The notes under the pieces were generated by a model. That model saw nothing but the letters and a program-made list of their open reading frames with translations, searched no databases and was not told where the DNA came from. The position numbers and the translations under genes are program-made. From UBA2773 sp964643985 (lineage in GTDB: Bacteria; Patescibacteriota; Minisyncoccia; Moranbacterales; DUUL01), in NCBI GenBank assembly GCA_964643985.1, contig CAZXUS010000017.1, positions 1 to 23,106 of the forward strand: DNA of 23,106 nucleotides, written 5' to 3'. Below, one piece after another: positions 14,212-21,816 of the stretch (its first letter is position 1; each line of letters starts with the position of its first letter).

Positions 14212-14234
14212 CTCAGCTTTTGCTGAGTTTTTTT
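14212..14234 (+). terminator. Intrinsic terminator after tRNA-Val
   Basis: CTCAGC/GCTGAG with loop TTTT is followed by seven T residues. It overlaps the stop codon of the convergent xer gene by two bases. On the minus strand the T tract is poor, so it serves mainly the tRNA. Confidence 0.85.
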
Positions 14235-15123
14235 ATTTATGATATTTATTATAAACATCTTTCAGGGATTTGTTCGTCACATGGGTGTAGATTTGAGTGG
14301 TATTAATAGAGCTGTGGCCTAAAAGCGCTTGAACACTTCGAATATCAGCTCCATTTTGAAGAAGATTAGTGGCAAAACTATGGCGCATTACGTGGGGAGT
14401 GACTTTTTTAACAATCCCGGCTTCTAAGGCGCATTTTTGAATAATTCTCTGAATTGATCGCGCGGAAAGTCGTAAATCACTTTCTTTATTGGGTTCTCGG
14501 TTGTGTCGGATGAATAAGGCCATATCAGTATCAATTCTTTTTCTTAAATATTTTTTAATTAAAGCGGCTGTTTCCTGAGAAATAAAAACAATTCTTCGTT
14601 TAAAGCCTTTGCCAATTATCGAAAATTCTTTTTTTTCTAAGTTGATTTTATCTCGATCTAAACTTATTAATTCGGAAACTCGCATTCCAGAAGAAAATAA
14701 AAGTTCTAGAATAGTGTTATTTCTCAATTCCTGAAGACTTTCACCTTGAGAAGCTTTGAATAATTCAACAATTTCGTTTAATTCTAGAAATTCTATGGTA
14801 CGGTCTTTGGTTTTGGAGAGTTCTAGGCGATCAGGGGAAAGTGCGGAAATTCCATTTTTAGCCATGAATTTAAGTAAATTTCTAAGAGCGATAATATAAT
14901 AATTTCTAGTTTTAATAGTGATTGGATCGCCATTTTGGTCAGTTCTCTGGCTTAAATAAAGGCGAAAATCGTGAACTAATTTATCGGTTATTTGGCTTGG
15001 CTTAGCGATTTTAGACCACTTTAAAAAAAGCGATAAATAGCGATTATAATTCTCGATAGTTTTCGGAGCACAATTTTTATCGACGGTTAAATATTCTAAA
15101 TATTCTTTTTTAATTTTTTCCAT
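14233..15123 (-). CDS. xer: Tyrosine recombinase, XerC/XerD family
   Basis: 296 aa, normal XerC/D length, with the two-domain layout. The N-terminal SAM-like core-binding domain covers residues ~1-85 and the catalytic domain ~105-296. All catalytic residues are present: R148 (GMRVSEL), K172 (GKGFKRR), H244-x-x-R247 (HVMRHSFA), H270 (LLGHSS), Y279 (TQIYTHV). The housekeeping role is resolving chromosome dimers at dif. It is most likely the chromosomal enzyme rather than a phage integrase, because length and boxes match XerC/D closely and no element surrounds it. I found no convincing dif site. It has its own promoter. Confidence 0.93.
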   Translation of the reverse strand: MEKIKKEYLEYLTVDKNCAPKTIENYNRYLSLFLKWSKIAKPSQITDKLVHDFRLYLSQRTDQNGDPITIKTRNYYIIALRNLLKFMAKNGISALSPDRLELSKTKDRTIEFLELNEIVELFKASQGESLQELRNNTILELLFSSGMRVSELISLDRDKINLEKKEFSIIGKGFKRRIVFISQETAALIKKYLRKRIDTDMALFIRHNREPNKESDLRLSARSIQRIIQKCALEAGIVKKVTPHVMRHSFATNLLQNGADIRSVQALLGHSSINTTQIYTHVTNKSLKDVYNKYHK

Positions 15124-15145
15124 AAAAATAGGTTAAATTTACTTT

Positions 15146-15173
15146 AGTATATCCCGAGTATTCATATTATCAA
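15146..15173 (-). promoter_or_regulatory. Promoter for xer
   Basis: On the minus strand: TTGATA (15173-15168), 16-bp spacer, TATACT (15151-15146), predicting a leader of about 18 nt before the ATG at 15123. Confidence 0.65.
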
Positions 15174-15217
15174 AGACGAAAAATTTTTTCATTTGCCATA
15201 GCGAGCGGAAACTCTTT

Positions 15218-15244
15218 AACTTTATAAACTTTAGGAACTTTAAA
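15218..15244. repeat. Three 9-bp tandem units between xer and the wall hydrolase gene
   Basis: AACTTTATA, AACTTTAGG and AACTTTAAA are consecutive (15218-15244), followed by a partial fourth, AACTCTCCA. They lie upstream of both divergent promoters. They might be a protein binding array or chance in AT-rich DNA. Confidence 0.4.
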
Positions 15245-15280
15245 AACTCTCCAAATTTTCATCTTTTCGACTCTCTTCTA

Positions 15281-15319
15281 TTGACAATAAAAAGAGCTAT
15301 GTTAACATTGTTTTGTTAA
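15281..15319 (+). promoter_or_regulatory. Promoter with overlapping palindrome for the LysM-CHAP gene
   Basis: TTGACA (15281-15286), 16-bp spacer with an extended -10 TGT, then TAACAT (15303-15308). The palindrome TTAACA-N6-TGTTAA (15302-15319) covers the -10 and the start site, as an operator might. Transcription would give a leader of almost 300 nt. Confidence 0.55.
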
Positions 15320-15447
15320 AAGATTGGACTTGTAGATGATAATTGTTTTTGTTTTAAACTTTTTTTCGGCTTATTTCAAAAATAATAGTTAGAAAGTCCT
15401 TGAAGTCTAACTAGTAATAAGACGGTTGGCTGATGAAAGCCTTTTAT

Positions 15448-15506
15448 AAGAAACTTTTATTAAACAAGCTTTTCAAGAGAAAAAGAATGTTTAATAAAAG
15501 TTTCTT
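15448..15506 (+). other. Long hairpin in the 5' leader of the LysM-CHAP gene
   Basis: 15448-15465 and 15489-15506 are perfectly complementary over 18 bp (AAGAAACTTTTATTAAAC and its complement), with a 23-nt loop that can pair further (CTTTTC with GAAAAG). It lies 100 nt before the coding start. A smaller hairpin (GTTAGA/TCTAAC) lies upstream near 15390-15412. There is no T tract right after the stem, so it is more like a leader structure than a terminator. The rest of 15320-15606 shows nothing else I can support. Confidence 0.6.
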
Positions 15507-15606
15507 TGTTGGGATTTCTATAGGTTAATAGTCAATATAGGAAATTAAAGTTATTAAACGTATTTCTACTCAATTTAAAAAATACCGCAAGAATCTTGGG
15601 ACAGTT

Positions 15607-16776
15607 TTGAGAGATGGAAAGAAATTTAAGGAATTAGCAAGGAAAATAGCTGATAAAACAAAAAGAAATGAAAAACGATTAATCCAGTTTTTAAAAAATG
15701 GACGTAATCGTAAATTTTTAGAGTTTTTTCGAAAAAACTCTGCTTTAATGGTGGTAATAATCACCGCTTTTGTTATTATGACTGGAAATTTGAATAATAA
15801 TAAAGACAGACACGGATTTTTGTTTGGTTACTTAGAAAAAGAAGTTGATAATAAAGAGAAAATTATTAGTCGAGTTAAAAGTCATTCTACTCAAAATAGT
15901 TTACTGATGGCGCCTTTAGCGATGGCTGCTTCTTTGGGCGAGGATGAGGGAATTGAAGCGACGATGTTGTCTAGTGATGATGCTTCTATCAATCAACTTC
16001 AACATCAAGTACTAACTGCTTCTACTCCTCCAGATGCTGAAAAATTACTGGATGAAGGAGCTGATGTAGCCGTTTATTTAGTTAAAGAAGGAGACTCTGT
16101 CAGTGTTATTGCTGATAAATTTGGGATCACGGTTAATACTATTTTATGGGCCAATGATATTGAGAATGCAGCTTTAATTCAACCGGGAGATAAAATCTTT
16201 ATTTTACCAGTAGTTGGATTAAAACATATTGTTAAAAAAAGTGATACTGTCAAAAAATTAGCCAAAGAGTATGAAGCGGACGAAAAAGAAATTATCGCTT
16301 TCAATAATTTGCCGGCCAATGGAAAAGTTGAAGAAGGAGCTGAATTGATTATTCCGGGTGGAGAAAAAGAAGAACCAGATTCATTATTTTTTCAAGAAAG
16401 AAATTATTATAGTTCAGGTGTAGCTGGTTCAGGGAGAACTCCTTCTGTTATCGACAAAAATCCAAGAGGTGGACACACTTTTCCTTATGGTCAGTGTACT
16501 TGGTTTGTGGCTCAAGATAAATATGTTCCTTGGGGAGGTAATGCTGGTACTTGGTTATATAATGCTCGAGCTTATGGCGTTAAAACTGGAAAAACTCCAA
16601 AGAAAGGTTCAATTATTGTCACCAGTGAAAGTTGGTATGGTCATGTTGGGATCGTAAAAAAGGTTCATAGTAATGGAACTATAACTATTGCGGAAATGAA
16701 TTATAAGGGGTTTGGAGTGGCGAGTCAACGGACCCTAAGCGTTAAGTCCCGTGTTATCAAAGGCTACATTTACTAG
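15607..16776 (+). CDS. LysM-LysM-CHAP secreted peptidoglycan hydrolase
   Basis: 389 aa from TTG. A basic cytoplasmic N-terminus is followed by one membrane segment (residues ~45-60). An extracytoplasmic linker leads to two LysM peptidoglycan-binding domains (~156-201 and ~206-250) and a C-terminal CHAP amidase/endopeptidase domain (~290-389). CHAP catalytic residues are visible: C297 in YGQCTWF, H346 in WYGHVGIV, and E363 or N365 in IAEMNY. It should cut peptidoglycan during growth or division. The start is uncertain. The frame stays open back to a stop at 15538, the upstream stretch looks coding (KRISTQFKKYRKN) and has only ATT codons, and TTG at 15607 has a weak GGGA 5 nt upstream. It has its own promoter, long leader and terminator. 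Confidence 0.9.
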   Translation: MRDGKKFKELARKIADKTKRNEKRLIQFLKNGRNRKFLEFFRKNSALMVVIITAFVIMTGNLNNNKDRHGFLFGYLEKEVDNKEKIISRVKSHSTQNSLLMAPLAMAASLGEDEGIEATMLSSDDASINQLQHQVLTASTPPDAEKLLDEGADVAVYLVKEGDSVSVIADKFGITVNTILWANDIENAALIQPGDKIFILPVVGLKHIVKKSDTVKKLAKEYEADEKEIIAFNNLPANGKVEEGAELIIPGGEKEEPDSLFFQERNYYSSGVAGSGRTPSVIDKNPRGGHTFPYGQCTWFVAQDKYVPWGGNAGTWLYNARAYGVKTGKTPKKGSIIVTSESWYGHVGIVKKVHSNGTITIAEMNYKGFGVASQRTLSVKSRVIKGYIY

Positions 16777-16781
16777 TTGGT

Positions 16782-16900
16782 GGGGCTTATGGATTTGGCA
16801 CATTTCTTTGTCAAATCCTGCGCTACTCGCTCAACGTACTTTCGTACGTTTTGCTCTTTGCTCGAATTTTCCTTGAACTGCACTCAAATCTAAAAGCCCC
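16782..16900. other. Structured GC-richer intergenic element after the wall hydrolase gene
   Basis: Outer arms 16782-16797 and 16885-16900 pair at 13 of 16 positions (GGGGCTT..GGATTTG with CAAATC..AAGCCCC). Inside are GATTTG/CAAATC (16792-16817) and a perfect 7-bp hairpin AACGTAC-TTTC-GTACGTT (16833-16850). There is no plausible ORF. It could be a structured RNA or a palindromic repeat; I recognise no known family. Confidence 0.5.
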
Positions 16901-16920
16901 CGGGCTTTACTTCTCGTAAA

Positions 16921-16948
16921 AAACCTCTGAGAAATCAGAGGTTTTTGT
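16921..16948. terminator. Strong bidirectional intrinsic terminator
   Basis: AAACCTCTGA/TCAGAGGTTT with a GAAA loop is flanked by A-rich sequence on the left and T-rich on the right. It ends the hydrolase transcript on the plus strand and could also stop the minus-strand transcript of the small membrane gene. Confidence 0.88.
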
Positions 16949-17004
16949 TTTTCAAGCTAAAAAAGATGAATTTCTGGAATCGCATATTCAGGTGTTGTCT
17001 GATG

Positions 17005-17418
17005 TAAATAATTTATTTGCAATATTTAATAACCAAGCAACATTTTTATTAAGGCTGTTGCCGCTAGCATACTAATGAATAAATATAAAAAGCCGAAAAA
17101 CATACTAGATTTTTTCCCTTTATAATATACTTCATACCGAACAACATCTTTCCAAAAACGATTCAATACTTTGCCGGCATTGTCAGTTATTAAAAGAATC
17201 GAGAAAGCAAAAAAAACAAACCACAAGATAATTCCTAGGGTGAAAGCAATTGTATATAAATGGAAATAGACCGCCACGACGATCAAGGCTCCGTATAATA
17301 CCCCGAGCATTCCCCGCAGTGAAATAAGTAGATATTTCTTAATTAGATAAACAGATAATTTTTTAAAAGTTTGTTTTTTTTGAATTTTATTCATAGTATA
17401 TTGCAAATAAATTATTTA
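17005..17418. repeat. Perfect 21-bp inverted repeats enclosing one small gene
   Basis: 17005-17025 and 17398-17418 are exact reverse complements (the arm reads TAAATAATTTATTTGCAATA plus T). The left arm abuts the stop codon and the right arm ends 4 bp before the ATG of the enclosed membrane gene. Each arm contains an almost palindromic AAATAATTTATTT core. No target duplication is evident. Confidence 0.8.
17026..17394 (-). CDS. Small three-helix membrane protein inside inverted repeats
   Basis: About 122 aa from the ATG at 17394. The frame extends 4 codons to a TTG at 17406, but that lies inside the inverted repeat and is less likely. The N-terminus is basic (NKIQKKQTFKK). Three hydrophobic segments lie at about 27-52, 54-74 and 97-118, and a short charged loop (NRFWKDVVRYEVYYKGKK) sits between the second and third. 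I recognise no family. There is no Shine-Dalgarno. In the transcript the two 21-nt arms could pair with each other, closing the whole gene in a stem and covering the region before the start codon. Confidence 0.65.
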   Translation of the reverse strand: MNKIQKKQTFKKLSVYLIKKYLLISLRGMLGVLYGALIVVAVYFHLYTIAFTLGIILWFVFFAFSILLITDNAGKVLNRFWKDVVRYEVYYKGKKSSMFFGFLYLFISMLAATALIKMLLGY

Positions 17419-17511
17419 TTTCGTACAATTTGTTTTTATACGAATTTTTATATTATCATTTTATCATAAAATATTTTTGAGTTTCAATTGTTAATGCGAT
17501 ATTTTTGACAT

Positions 17512-18294
17512 TTAGTTACTTGACCTTTGGATTTGATTTGGAATAGTTTGGGTTTTGAGATTTTCTAGTTTTTCCATAATTTTATCGTTTACAAATTTAA
17601 CTTCATCGTCATTGAGGCGGTAGTCGTGGCCGATGGCGGGGAGAGATAGGAATAGTTTAGGTTGGTTGGCGTAGAGTTTTTTTACTTCGGCTGGTAGGAC
17701 TATTTCGTCCAATTCGCCAGCGATTATAAATATAGGAACTTTGATTTTTTTAATATCGCCAAGGGCATCATATTGGTCACGGTCTAAGACACGACTAAAA
17801 GGGACTTTAAATTCAATAGTTTGTTTTCGACTAAAGGGTAAATCTCTGGTGCCTATATAGCCATTCTTTTTCCAATTAGTGCGTCTTTCTCCTATGGTCG
17901 GACCGGAAGAGGGCATAATGGCTAGAACTTGAGAAATCCTAAGATCTTTGGCAGTAAAAAGAATCGTTAGTTGGGCACCTTGGCTGTGTCCACCTAATAA
18001 TATTTGTTGATAATTTTTTTCTTTAAGCATAAAATCTAAGACGTTCTTTATGTCCTTAAGATATTGAGTGATCGTGTAATCAGCAATTTCTCCTGCGCTT
18101 TCCCAAGTTCCAGTTGGATTAAATCTGACTACGGTGTAGGCTTGTTTGTTTAATCTCTTAGCTAAGTCCAAAAGACCACTATAATCTTTAGAATCCAAAA
18201 AGCCTGGGCAAAGAATCGCCAATTTGTCACCTTCGGCTTTGTGAATGGTGGCTTCTAAATTTCCTTTATTAGAAGGAATCTTGATATTTTTCAT
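17512..18294 (-). CDS. Alpha/beta hydrolase, peptidase/esterase-like
   Basis: 260 aa, soluble. Triad: S104 in GGHSQGA, D196 in AGELDEI, H223 in AIGHDYR. The oxyanion-hole region is CPGFLDSKDYSG near residue 30. It resembles the dienelactone hydrolase / S9-like group of small esterases; the substrate is unknown. It shares only the fold with the hydrolase at 6018. Upstream lie a consensus TTGACA and two tandem palindromes, so this gene looks individually regulated even though it follows the GT39-like gene on the same strand. The C-terminal ~20 residues are a polar tail beyond the fold. Confidence 0.85.
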   Translation of the reverse strand: MKNIKIPSNKGNLEATIHKAEGDKLAILCPGFLDSKDYSGLLDLAKRLNKQAYTVVRFNPTGTWESAGEIADYTITQYLKDIKNVLDFMLKEKNYQQILLGGHSQGAQLTILFTAKDLRISQVLAIMPSSGPTIGERRTNWKKNGYIGTRDLPFSRKQTIEFKVPFSRVLDRDQYDALGDIKKIKVPIFIIAGELDEIVLPAEVKKLYANQPKLFLSLPAIGHDYRLNDDEVKFVNDKIMEKLENLKTQTIPNQIQRSSN

Positions 18295-18305
18295 AGATTT
18301 TTCTT

Positions 18306-18345
18306 AATTACGTAATCAATTACGTAATCTGGTAAATAATGTCAA
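18306..18345 (-). promoter_or_regulatory. TTGACA box and two tandem 10-bp palindromes upstream of the hydrolase
   Basis: On the minus strand TTGACA (18345-18340) lies 17 bp before a poor -10 (TAATTG). The 12-mer AATTACGTAATC is repeated exactly at 18306-18317 and 18318-18329, and each copy holds the perfect palindrome ATTACGTAAT. They cover the -10 and start-site region, as repressor or activator sites would. Confidence 0.5.
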
Positions 18346-18353
18346 TTAAGGTT

Positions 18354-18411
18354 ATTGAAAATTTGGTAGTTGGTTGTTGAATGGATATTGAAGATTGGAT
18401 ATTGAATATTT
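18354..18411. repeat. 58-bp dispersed repeat, copy after the GT39-like gene
   Basis: It aligns without gaps to 22175-22232 (51 of 58 identical, including 24 consecutive identical bases at 18388-18411). Both copies sit immediately downstream of a minus-strand stop codon. It is rich in ATATTGAA-like short repeats. Confidence 0.75.
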
Positions 18412-20246
18412 TATAGCACGTCTTTCCAAAACAATCTCTTTGTTTTACTAGAAGCGTCACTAGAAGCTTCTTTGGCTGGTGCTGGTTGGGGAATGTTAGT
18501 GGAATCAATTTTTAGTTTGAAAACGATGATTTGTCCGAATTGTTTTCCTATGTTTTTTTGGGTGTTATTTTTAACGCTTTTAGTAATTGAGTTATAGCCA
18601 CCTTTGACGGTGTTGATTGCAAAAACTGTTTCTTGCTGATAAAGTTCTTTTTCTTTGGCGACAAAATCCCAGTCAACGTCCGGTTTTTCTTGTTCTAGTA
18701 AATATTTTAGGGGTTGTTTGTATTCAGCCTTAGTCCAAAGTAAAACGTGATTGCTTTCTGAATTTTCAATAATATAGGAAACCGCTCTTTGAAATTGACC
18801 AAGCGTGATCCCGTCGTCTTTTTGAAGAATCAAAGTTCGTTCAGTGGGAATCGCTTCGGTTTGAGAAAGTTTCATTTCAGTAAACCATTGTTTGATTCCG
18901 TATAGGTTTAAAATTAAAATAGTGGAAACAATTAAGATGGTTAGAATTAAAGCTTTTTTAGGAAATTTTTTATTTAACCAAACTAGAAATAAACCAATAA
19001 TTAGAAAAGGCATTGGGAAAACCGGAACAAAATAGCGTGGACGTAAACCGTAGGAAGTGGTAATAGTTAATAAAAAGAAAAATGAAATCCAAATCGGAAT
19101 CAGAAAGAGAAAATTTTTCTTAGCTTGATTTTTTTCTTTTCGATAAAAATAGATTGGTAAAAAAATTCCAATAAACATGGAAATTAAACCAAAAGTGATT
19201 GGAATCGGATCGGATTTGTTGCCAGAACGATGTTCAAATGAAGTGGTAATTAGAAAATAGGCTTTGGCTTGCTCTCGAAAATTGCGAGTTAATTTTTGAC
19301 CGAAAGTTTTATCCTCTCGAGCTTTTTCGCTAAAAGCGCCTATAAAATTTTTAGAATTACTAAAATCAGTTTTTAATTCGCTTACAATCATCGGGGTGTA
19401 GGTAATGATAATTACCAAGAAGGCTATACTAAAAGAGAGTAGGATGTTTTTAGCAAAAACTTTTTTAATATTTTTAAGCAGTTTTTTGGTTTGCAATTGA
19501 TAAACTTTTCTTGTTTGAGCAAGGTTCGAGGAAAAACCGAGCAACGAACGAAGTTTACTGAATTGGTAAACGGAGTAAGTCGCGGAGGTTTTGACAAAGA
19601 AACTTGCCAAATAAGAGAAGTTTAAGTGATAGAGAAAAAAGATTCCACAGATTCCGACAAGCGCAAAAAAAGCGTAGAAATGAAACTGAGAAGCCATTGA
19701 AAAACCAAAGGCCCAAAGGGCTAACCATTTTATTTGGTTTTTTAATTTTTTGCTTTGAGCAAATCTGAGCATTCCATAGAAAGTCAAAAGCATTAAAAAA
19801 GGAACGGAATTAGGATTCCAAGCAAAGCGAGAATACTGAACCACCAGGAATGAAAAGCTGTAAAGTCCAGTGATAATTAAAGAACTTTTAGTAGAAAAAA
19901 AAAGTCGGCAAAAAATAAATAATAGGGGAATAGTTAAAATCGACATTATTAAATCAAAATAAGCAAAAGCCGCCGGATCAGTAGAATTTAAAATTCTCGC
20001 TGGCAAGTATTGGAAATAATAATAAGCCGGACCCAGATGCAAATAATCCTGACCAACCTTAGTAGCCCGTGGACCAAGTAACGGTAATTCTCCTGGACCA
20101 TTGTCAACCGCTTGAGCCAACAAGGCACAATCCCTCCCTTGATCCCACTTAAAAAACAACCAATCATGATGATTCCAAGTTCTCAAAAATATCGCCCCCA
20201 GCATCATCACCGCAAACATCCCCCAGAAGAGTTTATTTTTCTTCAT
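18411..20246 (-). CDS. GT39-like polytopic membrane glycosyltransferase (GT-C fold)
   Basis: About 611 aa. The N-terminus enters a first membrane helix (WGMFAVMMLGAIFLRTW). The next loop carries the acidic motif KWDQGRD (near residues 33-39 of this form), the position of the catalytic Asp in protein O-mannosyltransferase and ArnT-type enzymes. About ten more hydrophobic segments follow, then a soluble C-terminal domain from ~450. Such enzymes transfer a sugar from a polyprenyl-phosphate donor to lipid or protein outside the membrane; acceptor unknown. I chose the ATG at 20246 instead of an in-frame GTG at 20285, because the extended -10 (20274-20282) lies inside the longer version and because the duplicated fragment at 21812 also begins at this ATG. 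Confidence 0.85.
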   Translation of the reverse strand: MKKNKLFWGMFAVMMLGAIFLRTWNHHDWLFFKWDQGRDCALLAQAVDNGPGELPLLGPRATKVGQDYLHLGPAYYYFQYLPARILNSTDPAAFAYFDLIMSILTIPLLFIFCRLFFSTKSSLIITGLYSFSFLVVQYSRFAWNPNSVPFLMLLTFYGMLRFAQSKKLKNQIKWLALWAFGFSMASQFHFYAFFALVGICGIFFLYHLNFSYLASFFVKTSATYSVYQFSKLRSLLGFSSNLAQTRKVYQLQTKKLLKNIKKVFAKNILLSFSIAFLVIIITYTPMIVSELKTDFSNSKNFIGAFSEKAREDKTFGQKLTRNFREQAKAYFLITTSFEHRSGNKSDPIPITFGLISMFIGIFLPIYFYRKEKNQAKKNFLFLIPIWISFFFLLTITTSYGLRPRYFVPVFPMPFLIIGLFLVWLNKKFPKKALILTILIVSTILILNLYGIKQWFTEMKLSQTEAIPTERTLILQKDDGITLGQFQRAVSYIIENSESNHVLLWTKAEYKQPLKYLLEQEKPDVDWDFVAKEKELYQQETVFAINTVKGGYNSITKSVKNNTQKNIGKQFGQIIVFKLKIDSTNIPQPAPAKEASSDASSKTKRLFWKDVL

Positions 20247-20262
20247 TTTTAATAATTTATTC

Positions 20263-20327
20263 TTAATATAAAAATCATAACACACAGCGAATTTATTTCG
20301 AATATCTTTTCATCTTTTCAAGTTTAA
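20263..20327 (-). promoter_or_regulatory. Promoter region of the GT39-like gene, also duplicated at 22088-22152
   Basis: The extended -10 TGTTATGAT lies at 20282-20274, with the start predicted near 20267 and a ~20-nt leader. The 65 bp are about 80 percent identical to 22088-22152, where TGCTATGAT keeps the extended -10. This copy also encodes the last residues of the upstream DKNYY-type gene (stop at 20293), so that gene and promoter overlap. Confidence 0.65.
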
Positions 20328-21635
20328 TCGAAGAAATACTATCAAGAAAAACAGATACTTTTTTAGTGTCATTACCATTTTCAATTTTTGAAAGCTTGAA
20401 TGTTATATTTACTTCATTTTTGTTATAAGAATTTGATATTCTTATCAATAAAGAATCGCACCATTCGTCTTGATGATAATTAAAATCGGAAGAAATTTTG
20501 TAAACTAGTCTTTTGTTTATAAAAATCTCCAAAAGACTTTCCGCTTGACTTTCTGGAAATTTATATTTAAATTTTAATAGCTCTGTTTCTTCCGGTATTT
20601 TAATTTTAGTATTAACGATAGACTTATAGAGGTTGGTATCCTGAAAACGAGAGTTAGCTTCTAATTCAATAGCCTTCTCCTTTTTATTCCAAAGAATTTT
20701 CCCAGAAACTTTTTTAGGTTTTGTTAAGCTTGATAAATTTAATTTATTTTTTTGAATTAAAATTGTTTCATAAAATATTGGATCTTCAAGCTCATTAGTA
20801 ATTTTTTGAGTAATAATTTTCTTTCCTCCACTGTATTTAGAGTTTTTATCATAAGCATTATATGTTTGAGGGCATGAAATTTTTATATTACCTTTATAGT
20901 CGCAGATATCAGACTTATTATTAATTTTAAATGTTTTAGGATCTGCATTTTTAATTATTGCTCCGCTTGAATTATAAACATAATTTTTATCTTTAGCGTA
21001 AGCAGGACTTAATATTTCAAATGTTTTAGAATCAGCTTTTTGAGTAAAATTAGAATATTCGGTTGAAACATTTTCCCATGGATCCTTAAGACAATAAACA
21101 TAGTTTTTGTCTTTTGCATATTTTCCGTAGGACAATAATTTGAAAGTCAGCGGGTCTGCTCCTTTAAAAATTCTTGTTTCAAAATAAACATTATTTTTAT
21201 CTTTTGAATATTCACCATCTTCTTGATTGATTACTTCAAATGTCTCGTTGTCAATTTTAAAGTTAATATATTCATCCTTGCTTCTTTTTTTGCCTAAATA
21301 ATAAGTTTGAAAATAGGCGTTGTTTTTGTCTTTGGCTTGAAAAATACTTAAAACTTTGAAAGTTGAAGCATCGGCTTGATCAATTTTAACGCAAAATCCA
21401 GGATCTTTTTGAGTTATTCGATAAATCTCACCGTTTTTTTGACCAAAATTAGAATAAAATTCAGTAGCAACACTTTGAAAAATGGAATCTTGATAAAAAG
21501 GATTTTTAAAAATTTCTACACCCTTACAGCTTTTTTTGCTGATTTCGAACTTATGATCATTGGAAGATAGAGGAGGAAAATTGATAAATGTAATAAAATA
21601 ATTACTCCGCCAATTGTTAAAAATATTTTCTTCAT
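20293..21635 (-). pseudogene. DKNYY-family secreted protein, frameshifted near the N-terminus
   Basis: The ATG at 21635 opens a frame with a classic signal anchor (MKKIFLTIGGVIILL), which hits TAG just after an A7 run (21531-21537). A -1 shift at that run joins it to a long open frame to 20293, about 447 aa in all. The long frame holds repeated AKDKNYVY / SKDKNNVYF units with intervening F-K-I/V-L segments (DKNYY repeats, about residues 80-230), then a beta-rich C-terminal domain of ~180 aa. It is expected outside the membrane; function unknown. A shorter start (TTG at 21135) would lose half the repeats and the signal. Options are a real mutation, a sequencing error in the homopolymer, or programmed slippage (zero-frame A AAA AAA). 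Confidence 0.7.
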
Positions 21636-21695
21636 TTATTTTTTTAATAAATAATATTACTTATTTTCTAGAATTTAACGCAACAACGTCATTAA

Positions 21696-21812
21696 TTAAT
21701 TTATTAAACACTTCGTATGGTTTTTCAAATCGTGATGATTCCAAGTCCTCAAAAATATCGCCCCCAACATCATTACCGCAAACATCCCCCAAAAGAGTCT
21801 ATTTTTTTTCAT
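21696..21812 (-). pseudogene. Truncated copy of the GT39-like gene 5' end
   Basis: The ATG at 21812 starts 28 codons matching the intact gene at 20246-20163 except K5 to R. After NHHD (21729) similarity stops, and the frame ends at 21696 after ten unrelated codons. In another frame the sequence after the junction reads FEKPYEVFNKLIND...NSRK and stop at 21661, which looks like the tail of a different gene. It is not functional as a transferase. Confidence 0.8.
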
Positions 21813-21816
21813 TAGT

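Noticed and set aside
14233..15123. Phage or element integrase
   Set aside because: Length and all catalytic boxes fit housekeeping XerC/D; no attachment repeats or phage genes are adjacent.
15607..16776. Phage endolysin
   Set aside because: It has a membrane anchor and two LysM domains, with no holin or phage genes near; a cellular wall hydrolase fits better.
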